A stretch of 64,000 nucleotides of DNA, taken from QHXM01 sp032160165 (GTDB lineage: Bacteria > Acidobacteriota > Blastocatellia > Pyrinomonadales > Pyrinomonadaceae). A model generated the notes under the pieces. The model was not told the origin of the DNA and made no database searches. It saw only the letters and a list, made by a program, of their open reading frames with translations. The stretch covers positions 1-64,000 of the forward strand of contig JAVHWA010000074.1 of the NCBI GenBank assembly GCA_032160165.1, written 5' to 3'. Made by a program: the position numbers and the translations under genes. Shown here in pieces: positions 41,559 to 49,688 of this stretch. Numbering within the stretch: the first letter of the stretch is position 1; every line of letters starts with the position of its first letter.

Positions 41559-41983
41559 AGCTTCGGCCTCCGTCTCTGAATGCCTGGGAGCGGTGTGATA
41601 CCCATGCGAGCACCGCCAAGCGCGATCATAGTGACGCGCTGCGAAGGCTGTCAAGGAAAACGGTTGGCAGTTGGCGGTGGGCGGTAGTCAGTCCAAAGTT
41701 TAAAGTCCAAAGTCCAAGGTCCGCAAGCCAAGCGTCGCGCTTCTTGAGTGAAGTTTGTCTACATCAGCTAAAAGAGCCTCAGCGGACATTGGACCTTGGA
41801 CATTGGACTTTGGACAGGAAGTTACTTCCGCTACTGATCACTGACCACCGACCACTGCTCTTTCCCTCTCGTTGACAAAGCGCGCAGTGCACAGATAACC
41901 TCAAGCAGATTTATGAACGGCGCATACCGAGCGCCGGAGCGGCGTTCGTAAGACCCAATCGAGAGTCGTTTAATGCGAATACT
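41559..41983. other. Divergent intergenic region between HU and lepB, largely nested repeats
   Basis: Of these 425 bases, roughly 200 are the nested heptamer hairpins at 41664-41860. The flanks (41559-41663 and 41861-41983) must carry the promoters of the HU gene and lepB; no clear -35/-10 pair could be chosen. No gene is seen. Confidence 0.5.
41664..41860. repeat. Two nested heptamer-array hairpins
   Basis: The outer arms are TTGGCAG TTGGCGG TGGGCGG TAGTCAG (41664-41691) and ACTGATC ACTGACC ACCGACC ACTGCTC (41833-41860). The inner arms are AGTCCAA AGTTTAA AGTCCAA AGTCCAA (41690-41717) and GGACATT GGACCTT GGACATT GGACTTT (41784-41811), of the same unit type as the hairpin at 18706-18780. The arms are complementary unit by unit with some mismatches. 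Confidence 0.85.
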
Positions 41984-42772
41984 ATGTTCGGAATAAAGAA
42001 ACGCCGCGCGCCGATGTTTGGCGGCATCACGGCTGAAGACGATAGAGATATCGAAGTCCACAAACCGCGAGATATCGCGCGTCATAGCTTTTGGGCAGAG
42101 GCACGTCTTCTCGCTCGCGACCTGTTGTTCGCTCTCATGTTCGCCGCTCTGCTGGTTGTCTTCGTGGTCCAGCCCGTCAAAGTCGAAGGGACCTCCATGG
42201 AGCCCAACCTCCACAACGGGGAGCGGATTTTCGTCAATAAGCTCATCTATTACGGTATCCCAAAGCTGAGTCGCGGAGACATCATAGTCTTCTGGTATCC
42301 GGATAATCCCTCAAAGAGTTATATCAAGCGGATCATCGGACTTCCGGGAGAGTCTGTCGTATTATGTAATGGAAAGGTTTTCATCAACGGATCTGCTCTG
42401 GACGAGCCGTACATCGATCCCAAAAGAAATGTAAGCGTATCGAATCCAACCTACCCGACGCCAACACCTGTTTCGCCCATACTGGGACAAGCGTTTTATA
42501 GATACTGCGATAATGGATCGGGCGCGACTAATACTCCTCCGCCGGTCGTGCCGAATCACTACTACTTCGTCATGGGTGATAATCGCGACGCTTCCAGTGA
42601 TTCGCGCGCATGGGGCGTTGTCCCTGAGAAGTATATCTACGGCAAGGCGCTCTTCCGCTATTGGCCGCTGGGACGAATGAGCATTATCTCGCACGAAACA
42701 AACTACAATCTCCCGGCGCATGGCCCCAGCAGAACACAGGATACGGAGTCCGACGACGAGGCACCGGAATAG
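41984..42772 (+). CDS. lepB: Signal peptidase I
   Basis: The 262-residue membrane-anchored Ser/Lys protease removes signal peptides from exported proteins. A charged N-terminus is followed by one membrane helix ('LLFALMFAALLVVFVVQPVK'). The catalytic Ser71 is in 'VEGTSMEPNLHNGERIFVNK' and the Lys115 general base in 'YIKRIIGLPGESVVL'. The later boxes 'NHYYFVMGDNRDASSDSRAW' and 'GKALFRYWPLGRM' complete the family set. ATG 41984 gives the expected length. The following Yip1-TPR gene begins 44 bases after the stop. Confidence 0.95.
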   Translation: MFGIKKRRAPMFGGITAEDDRDIEVHKPRDIARHSFWAEARLLARDLLFALMFAALLVVFVVQPVKVEGTSMEPNLHNGERIFVNKLIYYGIPKLSRGDIIVFWYPDNPSKSYIKRIIGLPGESVVLCNGKVFINGSALDEPYIDPKRNVSVSNPTYPTPTPVSPILGQAFYRYCDNGSGATNTPPPVVPNHYYFVMGDNRDASSDSRAWGVVPEKYIYGKALFRYWPLGRMSIISHETNYNLPAHGPSRTQDTESDDEAPE

Positions 42773-42815
42773 TCTCCCGGCGAATCCGATATTTGAAGCG
42801 CGAGTTGTAGAAAAG

Positions 42816-44105
42816 ATGACGAACTGGTTGCGGCCCCTGGTAATGATGTTCTACGCGCCTGCGCAAGGGATGCGCGAGGTGCGCGACCGCGCCCCGCTCG
42901 CGCCCGCGATGCTTCTTGCTCTATTGGCGCAGGTCGGTTACGTCTTCTACACTCAGTGGAGATTTCTCAACCCGGCGTTTATCCTGCACGGGCCGTCCCT
43001 CATCTTCAGTCTTCTTTTTAGCTGCCTCATGCCGCTCCTCGTCATCGCCGTCATTTTCGTGCCGTTGACGGCCTTCATTGCCAATTTGTTTGAGCGCCGC
43101 GCCAGTATCGGCTTGATCATCAGGCAGGAGTACGCGCCCCTTGCGGCGACCACCTTCTATGCATGGACGGCAGCAAATATCGCAGCCCTACCGCTGGCTG
43201 TGCTTGCGAGGACGACCGGCTTTGAGGCGGAAGTCATCGCCCAGGTCAGGGCGCAGCTTAGCTTGGGCATACAGAGGGGGGACTACGCTGCGGACCTGGC
43301 AGACCCGAGGCTTCAATCAATCTCCTTTGCCGCAATGCTGCTCGTCCCGTTGTTTGTGGTCTGGGCTGTGTTCGCTGTGCGCGAGGTGTTTAGGCTGGGG
43401 GTAGGGCGCTCGATAATCGTTGTCGCGTCGAGCGGCGTACTAACGATCATTACCGGTCGGGTGATGATGCCGGTTTTCGGAACGGTCATGGGCTCTCCGT
43501 TCCTTCTAATACTGCTTTTCATATTGTTGCGCGGGTACTTTTCAGAGCTGACGCGAGGCCAACGCGCCCGAGCATCGTTCAAGCAGAATCTGGAAGCGGC
43601 GACGCTTAATCCTGCTGATGCGTCGGCCCACTATAACCTTGGCCTGATTCACCAGATGCGGGGTGAGCTGGATGAGGCGCGAACGCGTTTCGAGCGCGCG
43701 GTTGAGATCGACGCGGATGAAATAGACGCGCACTATCAGTTGGGACGTATTGCGAGAGAGCAGGGCCGCCTGCCCGACGCGATAAAGGATTTCTCGGCGG
43801 TGGTCGAACGCGACCAAAGCCATTCACAACACGAAATCTGGCGGGAGATCGGCGCCACCTATCTAGCCGCCGGCCAGTTTGAGGACGCGCGCGAGGCACT
43901 GGACAAGTTTTTGGCCAATCGCACCCTGGACCCGCAGGGATTTTATTTGATGGGGCGCGCCCTGGCAGGTCTGGGCCGACAGCGTGAAGCGGCCGCCTCG
44001 ATGCAGGCGTGTATCGAGGCAGTCAAGTCGGCGCCCGCATATAAATATCGAATGGAAAAACGCTGGCTGAATGAGGCGCAGCAGTTTTTGAGGTCGCAGG
44101 CGTGA
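42816..44105 (+). CDS. Yip1-domain membrane protein with C-terminal TPR repeats
   Basis: This 429-residue protein has five or so membrane segments in residues 1-260, starting 'MTNWLRPLVMMFYAPAQGMR', which is the entry of bacterial Yip1/YIP1-family domains ('F..P...F'), and continuing 'FIANLFERRASIGLIIRQEY'. From about 265 it has at least three tetratricopeptide repeats: 'ADASAHYNLGLIHQMRGELD', 'IDAHYQLGRIAREQGRLPDA' and 'EIWREIGATYLAAGQFEDAR'. The frame overlaps lepB further upstream, but ATG 42816 is the natural start. The pairing suggests a membrane-anchored protein-protein scaffold; its partner is unknown. The stop codon sits at the edge of a heptamer hairpin. Confidence 0.8.
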   Translation: MTNWLRPLVMMFYAPAQGMREVRDRAPLAPAMLLALLAQVGYVFYTQWRFLNPAFILHGPSLIFSLLFSCLMPLLVIAVIFVPLTAFIANLFERRASIGLIIRQEYAPLAATTFYAWTAANIAALPLAVLARTTGFEAEVIAQVRAQLSLGIQRGDYAADLADPRLQSISFAAMLLVPLFVVWAVFAVREVFRLGVGRSIIVVASSGVLTIITGRVMMPVFGTVMGSPFLLILLFILLRGYFSELTRGQRARASFKQNLEAATLNPADASAHYNLGLIHQMRGELDEARTRFERAVEIDADEIDAHYQLGRIAREQGRLPDAIKDFSAVVERDQSHSQHEIWREIGATYLAAGQFEDAREALDKFLANRTLDPQGFYLMGRALAGLGRQREAAASMQACIEAVKSAPAYKYRMEKRWLNEAQQFLRSQA

Positions 44106-44106
44106 G

Positions 44107-44247
44107 GGTGGTTTCGGATTTCTAGTTTCGGGTTTCGAGTTCGGTCCAAGTGCGACGCCCCAGTCCGCAACCGCAACTCGCAATTTTTATTCAAGCCTTA
44201 GGCATCTGAACTCGAAACTCAAAACTAAGAACTCAAAACTCAAAACT
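44107..44247. repeat. Heptamer-array hairpin (units GTTTCGG / AACTCAA) upstream of carA
   Basis: The left arm (about 44111-44144) is GTTTCGG ATTTCTA GTTTCGG GTTTCGA GTTCGG. The right arm (44206-44247) is AACTCGA AACTCAA AACTAAG AACTCAA AACTCAA. A single-arm run CCGCAAC CGCAACT CGCAATT lies in the loop. The right arm ends 8 bases before the carA ATG, so it takes the place of a Shine-Dalgarno sequence. Confidence 0.8.
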
Positions 44248-44254
44248 TCTTAAC

Positions 44255-45367
44255 ATGTCTCTTATCGATTCAAAGTCAGCCCTACTCGCGCTCGAAGACG
44301 GGCGCGCGTTTCGCGGTCGCTCGTGGGGTGCCGAAGGTGAAACTTGCGGCGAGATGGTTTTCAATACCTCGATGACCGGTTACCAGGAGGTGTTGACCGA
44401 TCCATCTTATGCGGGACAGATCGTTTGTATGACCTATCCGTTGATAGGAAACTATGGCGTGACCAGCGCAGACGCCGAATCAAGTCGACCGTGGGTCGAG
44501 GGATTCGTTGTCCGAGAGGCGAGCCGGGTTGCATCAAACTGGCGCTCGGAAGAGACGTTGGATGCTTATCTCAAGCGTTGGAAAATCGTTGCCATCGACG
44601 GCTTGGACACCCGCGCGCTGGTCCGTCACATACGTGATAAAGGCGCGATGCGCGCTTGCTTGTCTACCGTGGATCTTGATCGGGCCAGTCTGGTCAAGAA
44701 AGCAAAGCTTTCGCCGTCGATGGAAAACAGAGAGCTCGCCAGCGTAGTGACCTGCAAGGAGGCTTACGAAATTGCAGCAGTAGGGGGAGAGCGATTCCAT
44801 GTGGTCTGTTACGACTTCGGAGTGAAAAGGAATTCTCTGCGGGAATTGGCGAGGCTGGGATGTCGCGTCACAGTCGTACCCGCCAACACTGGGGCTTCAG
44901 ACGTTCTCGCCCTCAAGCCTGACGGAATCTATCTCTCTAATGGTCCCGGGGATCCCGCTTCGATGACGGCGGTGGTCGATGAAGTCCGTCAGGTGGCGGA
45001 ATCCGGCGTTCCCACATTCGGGATTTGCTTTGGACATCAGTTGCTTGGACGAGCCTTCGGTGCGGAGACTTATAAACTGCAGTTTGGTCACCGAGGAGGA
45101 AACCAACCGGTAAAGGATCTGCATGTGGGATCGGTGGAGATTACGTCTCACAATCATGGCTTCGCCGTACAGTCCGAACGCCTGGCCGCGGCGCTGGAAA
45201 TCACACACATCAATCTCAACGACAATTGCGTCGAGGGCATGCGCCACCGTACCCTTCCGGTCTTCTCTGTCCAATACCATCCCGAGGCCGCGCCTGGGCC
45301 ACACGACGCCGCCCATCACTTCAAACGGTTCGTTGAGTTGATGGAAGCGGTGGCCAGTGGTCTGTGA
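44255..45367 (+). CDS. carA: Carbamoyl-phosphate synthase small subunit (glutaminase)
   Basis: The 370-residue subunit hydrolyses glutamine and passes ammonia to CarB to make carbamoyl phosphate for arginine and pyrimidine synthesis. The N-terminal domain has 'GWGAEGETCGEMVFNTSMTG'-like sequence ('TCGEMVFNTSMTGYQEVLTD'). The class I amidotransferase triad is Cys258 ('FGICFGHQLLGRAFGAETYK'), His342 and Glu344 ('QYHPEAAPGPHD'). CarB is not in the window. The last codons and the stop are made of GTGGNNN heptamer repeats (from 45350), so the C-terminus may have been reshaped slightly. No SD is visible because of the upstream repeat. Confidence 0.95.
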   Translation: MSLIDSKSALLALEDGRAFRGRSWGAEGETCGEMVFNTSMTGYQEVLTDPSYAGQIVCMTYPLIGNYGVTSADAESSRPWVEGFVVREASRVASNWRSEETLDAYLKRWKIVAIDGLDTRALVRHIRDKGAMRACLSTVDLDRASLVKKAKLSPSMENRELASVVTCKEAYEIAAVGGERFHVVCYDFGVKRNSLRELARLGCRVTVVPANTGASDVLALKPDGIYLSNGPGDPASMTAVVDEVRQVAESGVPTFGICFGHQLLGRAFGAETYKLQFGHRGGNQPVKDLHVGSVEITSHNHGFAVQSERLAAALEITHINLNDNCVEGMRHRTLPVFSVQYHPEAAPGPHDAAHHFKRFVELMEAVASGL

Positions 45368-45524
45368 TCGGTGGTCGGTGGGCAGTGCGCAGTTGGATGT
45401 GACCCGTATATCGCCGGCAGTGTACAATTCGATCGATTCATTTGAGGCTGCGTGCCGCCAAACAGCAAACCGCAAAACGCCCCCCGCTCACTGACCACCG
45501 ACACCTGACCACTGACCACCGTCT
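45350..45524. repeat. Heptamer-array hairpin (unit GTGGTCG) overlapping the carA stop
   Basis: The left arm GTGGCCA GTGGTCT GTGATCG GTGGTCG GTGGGCA GTGCGCA (45350-45391) includes the carA stop codon at 45365-45367. The right arm is ACTGACC ACCGACA CCTGACC ACTGACC ACCGTCT (45490-45524). The loop of about 95 bases carries no gene. The remaining gap to 45745 shows nothing beyond the leader of the next gene. Confidence 0.82.
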
Positions 45525-45745
45525 CCCCCGTGGCTAAATTGTCGTTCATAGCCAGATTGCCACAGATCTACAGATCAACCCTCTCCCTCATCCATCTGCA
45601 AAGTCCGATATTTACTCAGCGACTCTGACTAATCCGTCTTCCTCCTGCCCGCCGCCGAGACTTGGCGCGCCGATTGCCCATAGATCATTCGTAAAGCCAA
45701 TTCGGCTCGAGAGACTAGTCCAAAGATCAAATTAAGGAGCAAACA

Positions 45746-45997
45746 ATGATGAAACGTATGTTAACTCGCGTGGCGCTGGCGTCGTCGCTGGTGGTGTTCG
45801 CGATTTCCCCTGCGGCGCTGGCCTCGGGGAAGAGGAAGAAGCCAAGTCCGGAGCATGTGGCGGCAGTCAAGCAGTGCAAGGCTGACTACGCAGCGGCCCT
45901 CAAAGAGGCGAAAACGAAGCGTGGCAAAGAGCGAAGCATGGCGAACGCTGCAGCGAAAAAGGCGGAGAAGGAGTGCATCGCCAACGCACCCAAATAA
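45746..45997 (+). CDS. Small exported basic protein of unknown function
   Basis: This 83-residue protein has a signal peptide ('MLTRVALASSLVVFAISPAA', cleavage near 'LASG') and an SD AAGGAGC 7-12 bases upstream. The mature chain of about 56 residues is rich in Lys, Ala and Glu ('GKRKKPSPEHVAAVKQCKAD', 'LKEAKTKRGKERSMANAAAK') with two cysteines (in 'KQCKAD' and 'KECIAN') that could form a disulfide between two helices. It is likely a periplasmic helical hairpin. No family is recognised. A strong hairpin follows the gene. Confidence 0.65.
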   Translation: MMKRMLTRVALASSLVVFAISPAALASGKRKKPSPEHVAAVKQCKADYAAALKEAKTKRGKERSMANAAAKKAEKECIANAPK

Positions 45998-46030
45998 TCC
46001 AAGCGGAAGATCGATTCGGCCAGCAACGAA

Positions 46031-46072
46031 GAAGCTCGATGACTTGTCGTTTCAGTCATCGAGCTTCTCGTG
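46031..46072 (+). terminator. Terminator-like hairpin after the small exported protein gene
   Basis: A perfect 13-bp stem (GAAGCTCGATGAC at 46031-46043; GTCATCGAGCTTC at 46055-46067) with an 11-base loop starts 33 bases after the stop codon. No long U-run follows. Confidence 0.5.
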
Positions 46073-46123
46073 CTATGTATGCCGTTATGCGGCCTGTAGA
46101 AACAACCACACCTGCGTTCCCTA

Positions 46124-46570
46124 TTACTGAAGGGGGGTCAGCGTTAGCTCTGTCATAAGGCGACTCGAGATAAGTTGACGCATCTGGTTTAGTTCCTCGA
46201 TAGCCTGCTCGCGCTTTTCCCGTGACCCATAGTGTTTGAGCGTGATGGCGTCAGCCTTCTCTCCCAAACCGTCAAGGGCCGCCCAGTTCTTGTATGCGAT
46301 GGCGGTCGCAACATCCCAGTCATCCGGGCCGTCTGTCGTAGTGTTCGCATAGACCCGGTAGTCAACAATCACGCCCTGCCGTTTCATCTCATCGTTAATC
46401 GCCCGAAAGTTTCGTCGCCAATGCGCCAGGACATCACTCAATCTACCAGGCTTGACCTTGTAGAGGGATACGCGCCACACGGGGCCTTCCGTAGGATTGT
46501 TCTGAGTTTGTGCGTTTGCGGCGAAGCAGCAAAATATCAAAAGCACTGCCACCAGAGAGAATCTCTTCAT
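46124..46570 (-). CDS. Secreted protein of unknown function (148 aa)
   Basis: The protein has a signal peptide ('MKRFSLVAVLLIFCCFAANA', then 'QTQN') and a GAAGGAAAA ribosome-binding region. The mature part ('VWRVSLYKVKPGRLSDVLAH', 'DYRVYANTTTDGPDDWDVAT') has the strand-helix-strand rhythm of dimeric alpha/beta-barrel (NIPSNAP/EthD-like) proteins. No catalytic residues are recognised. It is transcribed toward the small exported protein gene, alone. Confidence 0.6.
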   Translation of the reverse strand: MKRFSLVAVLLIFCCFAANAQTQNNPTEGPVWRVSLYKVKPGRLSDVLAHWRRNFRAINDEMKRQGVIVDYRVYANTTTDGPDDWDVATAIAYKNWAALDGLGEKADAITLKHYGSREKREQAIEELNQMRQLISSRLMTELTLTPLQ

Positions 46571-46806
46571 GATTGGTTTTCCTTCTCGCGGTCAAATGGT
46601 GTAGCAGGGCGCTTGTATGTTGTTTCGAGTGGGGAGTCAAGAGAGAGAGGGGCTTTCATGCTCAAAGGAATCAATTTCAATGAGCACGTAGAGGAAAAGA
46701 GGAATCGGCATAACGGTTGAGTTGACCGGGCAGCGCGATTTCATTCAACCTTCGCCGCACCAATCAAGTTGAGAAACACGCTACCGCCGCTGGCGTCCAA
46801 GACTTG
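46571..46806. other. Gap of 236 bases between two minus-strand secreted-protein genes
   Basis: No gene-like frame with a start signal was accepted here. It should hold the promoter of the gene at 46124-46570. A stretch CGCCGCACCAATCAA (about 46752-46766) resembles one arm of the terminator hairpin at 21168-21183, which may be chance. Confidence 0.3.
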
Positions 46807-47223
46807 TTATGCGGGTTTTCGTTTGATCGCGCTGGTAAGTTCCCTAGCGCCGTCGTTGGGGTCGACGTTGAACGTAATGATTCCAACCCTACTAACACGC
46901 CTGGGAGAAAACTTCCAACGAAAGGCACCCGCAACTGAGGAAGCAGCGACCAGCGCATGCCCACATATAAAGTGCGCGTATACGACATTCCCCCTACGAT
47001 CGACCTTGATAAAGACGACCACCTTCCCCTTCACGAGAACGCCGGGTTCGTTAGGATAAGCTGGAGGCACTTTCGTGATTGCCTGACTCTCAAGATTTCG
47101 ATTATGAAGATAGGATTTCTTGCAAGGCTCAAGATTGTGACCCTCAATCGTAAAGGGCAGGGAAAGAAACACCAGCGCTAGCAAGACGCAGAATTTGTTC
47201 TTGAGTTGAATCGAGAAGCGCAT
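46807..47223 (-). CDS. Exported protein with a TonB-like C-terminal domain
   Basis: The 138-residue protein has a signal peptide ('MRFSIQLKNKFCVLLALVFL' then 'SLPFTIEG') instead of the long Pro-rich TonB spacer. The C-terminal 90 residues match the TonB_C fold: 'ITKVPPAYPNEPGVLVKGKV', 'VFIKVDRRGNVVYAHFICGH' and 'AFRWKFSPRRVSRVGI'. Proteins consisting only of a secreted TonB_C domain are common in Acidobacteriota; their role is not known and energy transduction is unlikely without the membrane anchor. ATG 47223 is chosen since the open frame upstream adds nonhomologous residues. The 188 bases upstream are unusually AT-rich. Confidence 0.7.
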   Translation of the reverse strand: MRFSIQLKNKFCVLLALVFLSLPFTIEGHNLEPCKKSYLHNRNLESQAITKVPPAYPNEPGVLVKGKVVVFIKVDRRGNVVYAHFICGHALVAASSVAGAFRWKFSPRRVSRVGIITFNVDPNDGARELTSAIKRKPA

Positions 47224-47411
47224 AACTATGTATATCAGGTTTCCGGATAAAGCTGCTGACGGTTCGTCCAACCAAATAAGACCGGAAGTTTTATTCGAGC
47301 CAAATCATTGACCTTCATAAAAATCCTGTCAACCTTCGAGGTCTTACGGTTTTATTTTGATTTTCTCATAAAACTAGAGGCGGGGGACTATCGATAATAC
47401 CTACAGCTTCT

Positions 47412-48812
47412 TCAATCGATCTTGGGCATTCTCAATTCTCCGGTTGTGAGATCGGGCCGCGCCCGAGACATCTCTTCAGGAGTGGTTTCAACCGTCGGAT
47501 GCTCGTCATCTTCAGACGCGATAGCTGCTAAAGCGGCAATCTCTTCTTCATCCGCGGTCGATAAATCTGTATCTTCGATCGGCTGCAGGATGTCCGCCAC
47601 CAACCCTTCACCGCCTCTGTGTTCGAGCCAATGGCGATAGCTGACCGTGGCGATCGCGATCACTGGAATCGCCAAAAAGATCCCCGCAACCCCGGCGAGT
47701 TCTGCGCCACACAAGATGGAGAGAATAACTGCCAGCGGATGAAGATGTATGCCGTGACTGACCAGTCGAGGATAGATTGCGTAGTCATGAACGACGCGCA
47801 GCACTGCCAGGAACAGAAGCACCCAGATTGCGGACGGAGTCGACGGGTCGGGGCTGAAAGTTGTTACCAGGGCAGCGATGATTGCAACTACCAACGGCCC
47901 CACCAAAGGAATGAACTCCAATAACCCGGCGAGCACGCCCAGAACAAGCGGGAATGGCACCCCAATGATCACGAAGCCGAGCGTGCAAACGACCCCTATC
48001 AGAAGGCAAGCCGTGAGTTGGGCACGGATGTACGCGGCAAGCGTGCTGTTGACGTCCTGGAAAAACTCGTCGCCGCGCCAGCGCCACCGTCCGCGTGGAA
48101 GCATCTGCAAGGCGGATCGGCGAAACGCGTTAGCGTCCTTCAATAGGAAGAAAGAGATGATTGGTATCAGAATCAGCCATGGAATAAAGCTGACGATGGC
48201 AACCAATACTCCCGGCAGTCCCGTCTCGACGTAATTCTTAGCGGTTTCGAGCCCTGCACGCAACGTAGTGTTGATAGCGTTGCAAGCATTCTCGGGTATT
48301 TCATTGCGCTGACAAAAATCATTTAAAGTGCTTATCCGTCCTTCGGCGTTGACCTGATATCTCGCGCTCTCTTGTGCAAACGCGGTGATCTGTTTGCCCA
48401 GTCGAGGCAATAGTATCCAGAGCGCGAGGATAAAGGCGCCGAACAGGACCAGGTATACGATTCCGATAGCAGCGGCGCGCGGCATGATGCGTTCCCGTCC
48501 TCGAATATGGAAAGGACGGAGAACAAACTCGACCAGCGGCGCTATCAGATAGGCAAAGAAGATCGAAAGAACTATCAGCAGAATCAGGCCCTGAAGCCGA
48601 TAGAGGGCCAACAACGCCGCGAGCACTGCGATCAATACGAAGATCACTCGCAGGACGACACGTTTCTGTGGCCATGAGGCCAGTAGCGCTACCTGGGCCG
48701 CCGTCTCCGCCGCCTCCCGGCGCTCTTCCTCGGTCGCCTTTAAGACCTCAGGCTGCTTTGGAGATGTTTCCTTTTTCTCGCGTCGAAGTTTCACAAGGGG
48801 GTCTCGGATCAT
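47412..48812 (-). CDS. AI-2E family transporter (PerM/TqsA/YdiK-like permease)
   Basis: The 466-residue inner-membrane protein has about eight helices: 'VVLRVIFVLIAVLAALLALY', 'LILLIVLSIFFAYLIAPLVE', 'AIGIVYLVLFGAFILALWIL' and later 'GVLAGLLEFIPLVGPLVVAI', where the 'EFIP..G' segment is the family hallmark. Members export autoinducer-2, Na+/H+ or unidentified solutes; substrate is not predictable. Charged tails of about 60 residues at each end ('KKETSPKQPEVLKATEEERR' and 'DEEEIAALAAIASEDDEHPT') are unusually long. Its start codon overlaps the stop of the upstream PilZ gene by 4 bases (48809-48812), so the two are co-translated. Confidence 0.88.
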   Translation of the reverse strand: MIRDPLVKLRREKKETSPKQPEVLKATEEERREAAETAAQVALLASWPQKRVVLRVIFVLIAVLAALLALYRLQGLILLIVLSIFFAYLIAPLVEFVLRPFHIRGRERIMPRAAAIGIVYLVLFGAFILALWILLPRLGKQITAFAQESARYQVNAEGRISTLNDFCQRNEIPENACNAINTTLRAGLETAKNYVETGLPGVLVAIVSFIPWLILIPIISFFLLKDANAFRRSALQMLPRGRWRWRGDEFFQDVNSTLAAYIRAQLTACLLIGVVCTLGFVIIGVPFPLVLGVLAGLLEFIPLVGPLVVAIIAALVTTFSPDPSTPSAIWVLLFLAVLRVVHDYAIYPRLVSHGIHLHPLAVILSILCGAELAGVAGIFLAIPVIAIATVSYRHWLEHRGGEGLVADILQPIEDTDLSTADEEEIAALAAIASEDDEHPTVETTPEEMSRARPDLTTGELRMPKID

Positions 48813-49171
48813 GCATGCAAGCGAAGAAGAAGATGGTCGATCTCCAGTCGCTCGCCGGGCGTCATATCGCGGAACTCCACGCCGAAGCTGTCGGATGTGC
48901 CATGATGAACTACTTCACCATGCAAAGACAACGCTTGTGTCTCGTTGATCAATAGCAGACCCAGTCGATCGCCGGCCTGGACCATCGTGTTTTTCGGTAG
49001 ATAGCGAACGCGCAATCCTCCCAGGCTGATATCCGCGGCCTCGCCGATTCCGATGGATTCGCCGATGCTTTCGTCTTCGACTGCCAGATTAACGCGCTCT
49101 TTAACCGGATAACGCGGATACCTGCGTCTTTCACTGGCTGATCCGCCATCCTGCAGTTGTGTATCGAACAT
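48809..49171 (-). CDS. PilZ-domain protein (c-di-GMP effector type)
   Basis: The 120-residue protein is almost entirely a PilZ domain. The c-di-GMP-binding motifs are intact: the Arg-rich 'SERRRYPRYPVKERVNLAVE' (RxxxR) and 'AADISLGGLRVRYLPK' (DxSxxG). It ends 'GVEFRDMTPGERLEIDHLLL', the usual closing helix. The 4-base overlap with the AI-2E permease gene suggests that c-di-GMP may control this transporter through direct contact. That is inference. Confidence 0.88.
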   Translation of the reverse strand: MFDTQLQDGGSASERRRYPRYPVKERVNLAVEDESIGESIGIGEAADISLGGLRVRYLPKNTMVQAGDRLGLLLINETQALSLHGEVVHHGTSDSFGVEFRDMTPGERLEIDHLLLRLHA

Positions 49172-49249
49172 GGGGGAATGTCCTTTCGTAAAGGTAAGCT
49201 CTGATCTTGCTCCCAGAGCGGGGCATCTCCTGATTCAGAGTTCATCGAT

Positions 49250-49660
49250 TCAGTGCATCAACTCGTCATCATCCTCGGGCTCCTCTTCCTCATCGTCCAA
49301 TGCTTCCGGCGGAGTAACACGAGGCGCGGAGGGTTCCCAAACGAGCCCCCGCCACTCATCTGCAGCATCGAGCAGCTGAAGTGCCGCCAGCGGATAGGCG
49401 GCGTTTCGCTCGACCCTTAAAACCTCAGTCACGACCTGCAACTTCTGCCCCTCTTCATTCAGCACCGCTAGTTGGACGCGGCTGCCTACGTCCGGCAATT
49501 CTCTCTGCAGGTGCACTAGCGCTCCTTCGGGACCCACATTCTCGGTCGTCCCTTCAGCTACGATATGTTTGCCTTCTTCCGTATCCCATTCGGCGCGTAC
49601 CAATAACGATGCGAGGTAACGCGGCCCTGTACGTTGGTCTGTCTCAATCTGTCGGGCCAT
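49250..49660 (-). CDS. PilZ-like protein with altered motifs and acidic tail
   Basis: The 136-residue protein lies 78 bases upstream of the first PilZ gene on the same strand. It has the PilZ fold order ('RTGPRYLASLLVRAEWDTEE', 'VPEG'-type loop in 'TTENVGPEGALVHLQREL', 'VTEVLRVERNAAYPLAALQL') but the key motifs have changed: only one Arg pair near the start and N-V-G-P-E-G in place of DxSxxG. c-di-GMP binding is therefore doubtful. The C-terminal 20 residues are strongly acidic ('LDDEEEEPEDDDELMH'). It may be a partner or decoy for the intact PilZ protein. Confidence 0.7.
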   Translation of the reverse strand: MARQIETDQRTGPRYLASLLVRAEWDTEEGKHIVAEGTTENVGPEGALVHLQRELPDVGSRVQLAVLNEEGQKLQVVTEVLRVERNAAYPLAALQLLDAADEWRGLVWEPSAPRVTPPEALDDEEEEPEDDDELMH

Positions 49661-49688
49661 CCTTGTAGTCTCCTTTGCGGAGTGAACT

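Noticed and set aside
42720..42815. An upstream start for the Yip1-TPR protein overlapping lepB
   Set aside because: It would add 32 residues with no family match that overlap the lepB coding region in another frame; ATG 42816 begins the conserved entry.
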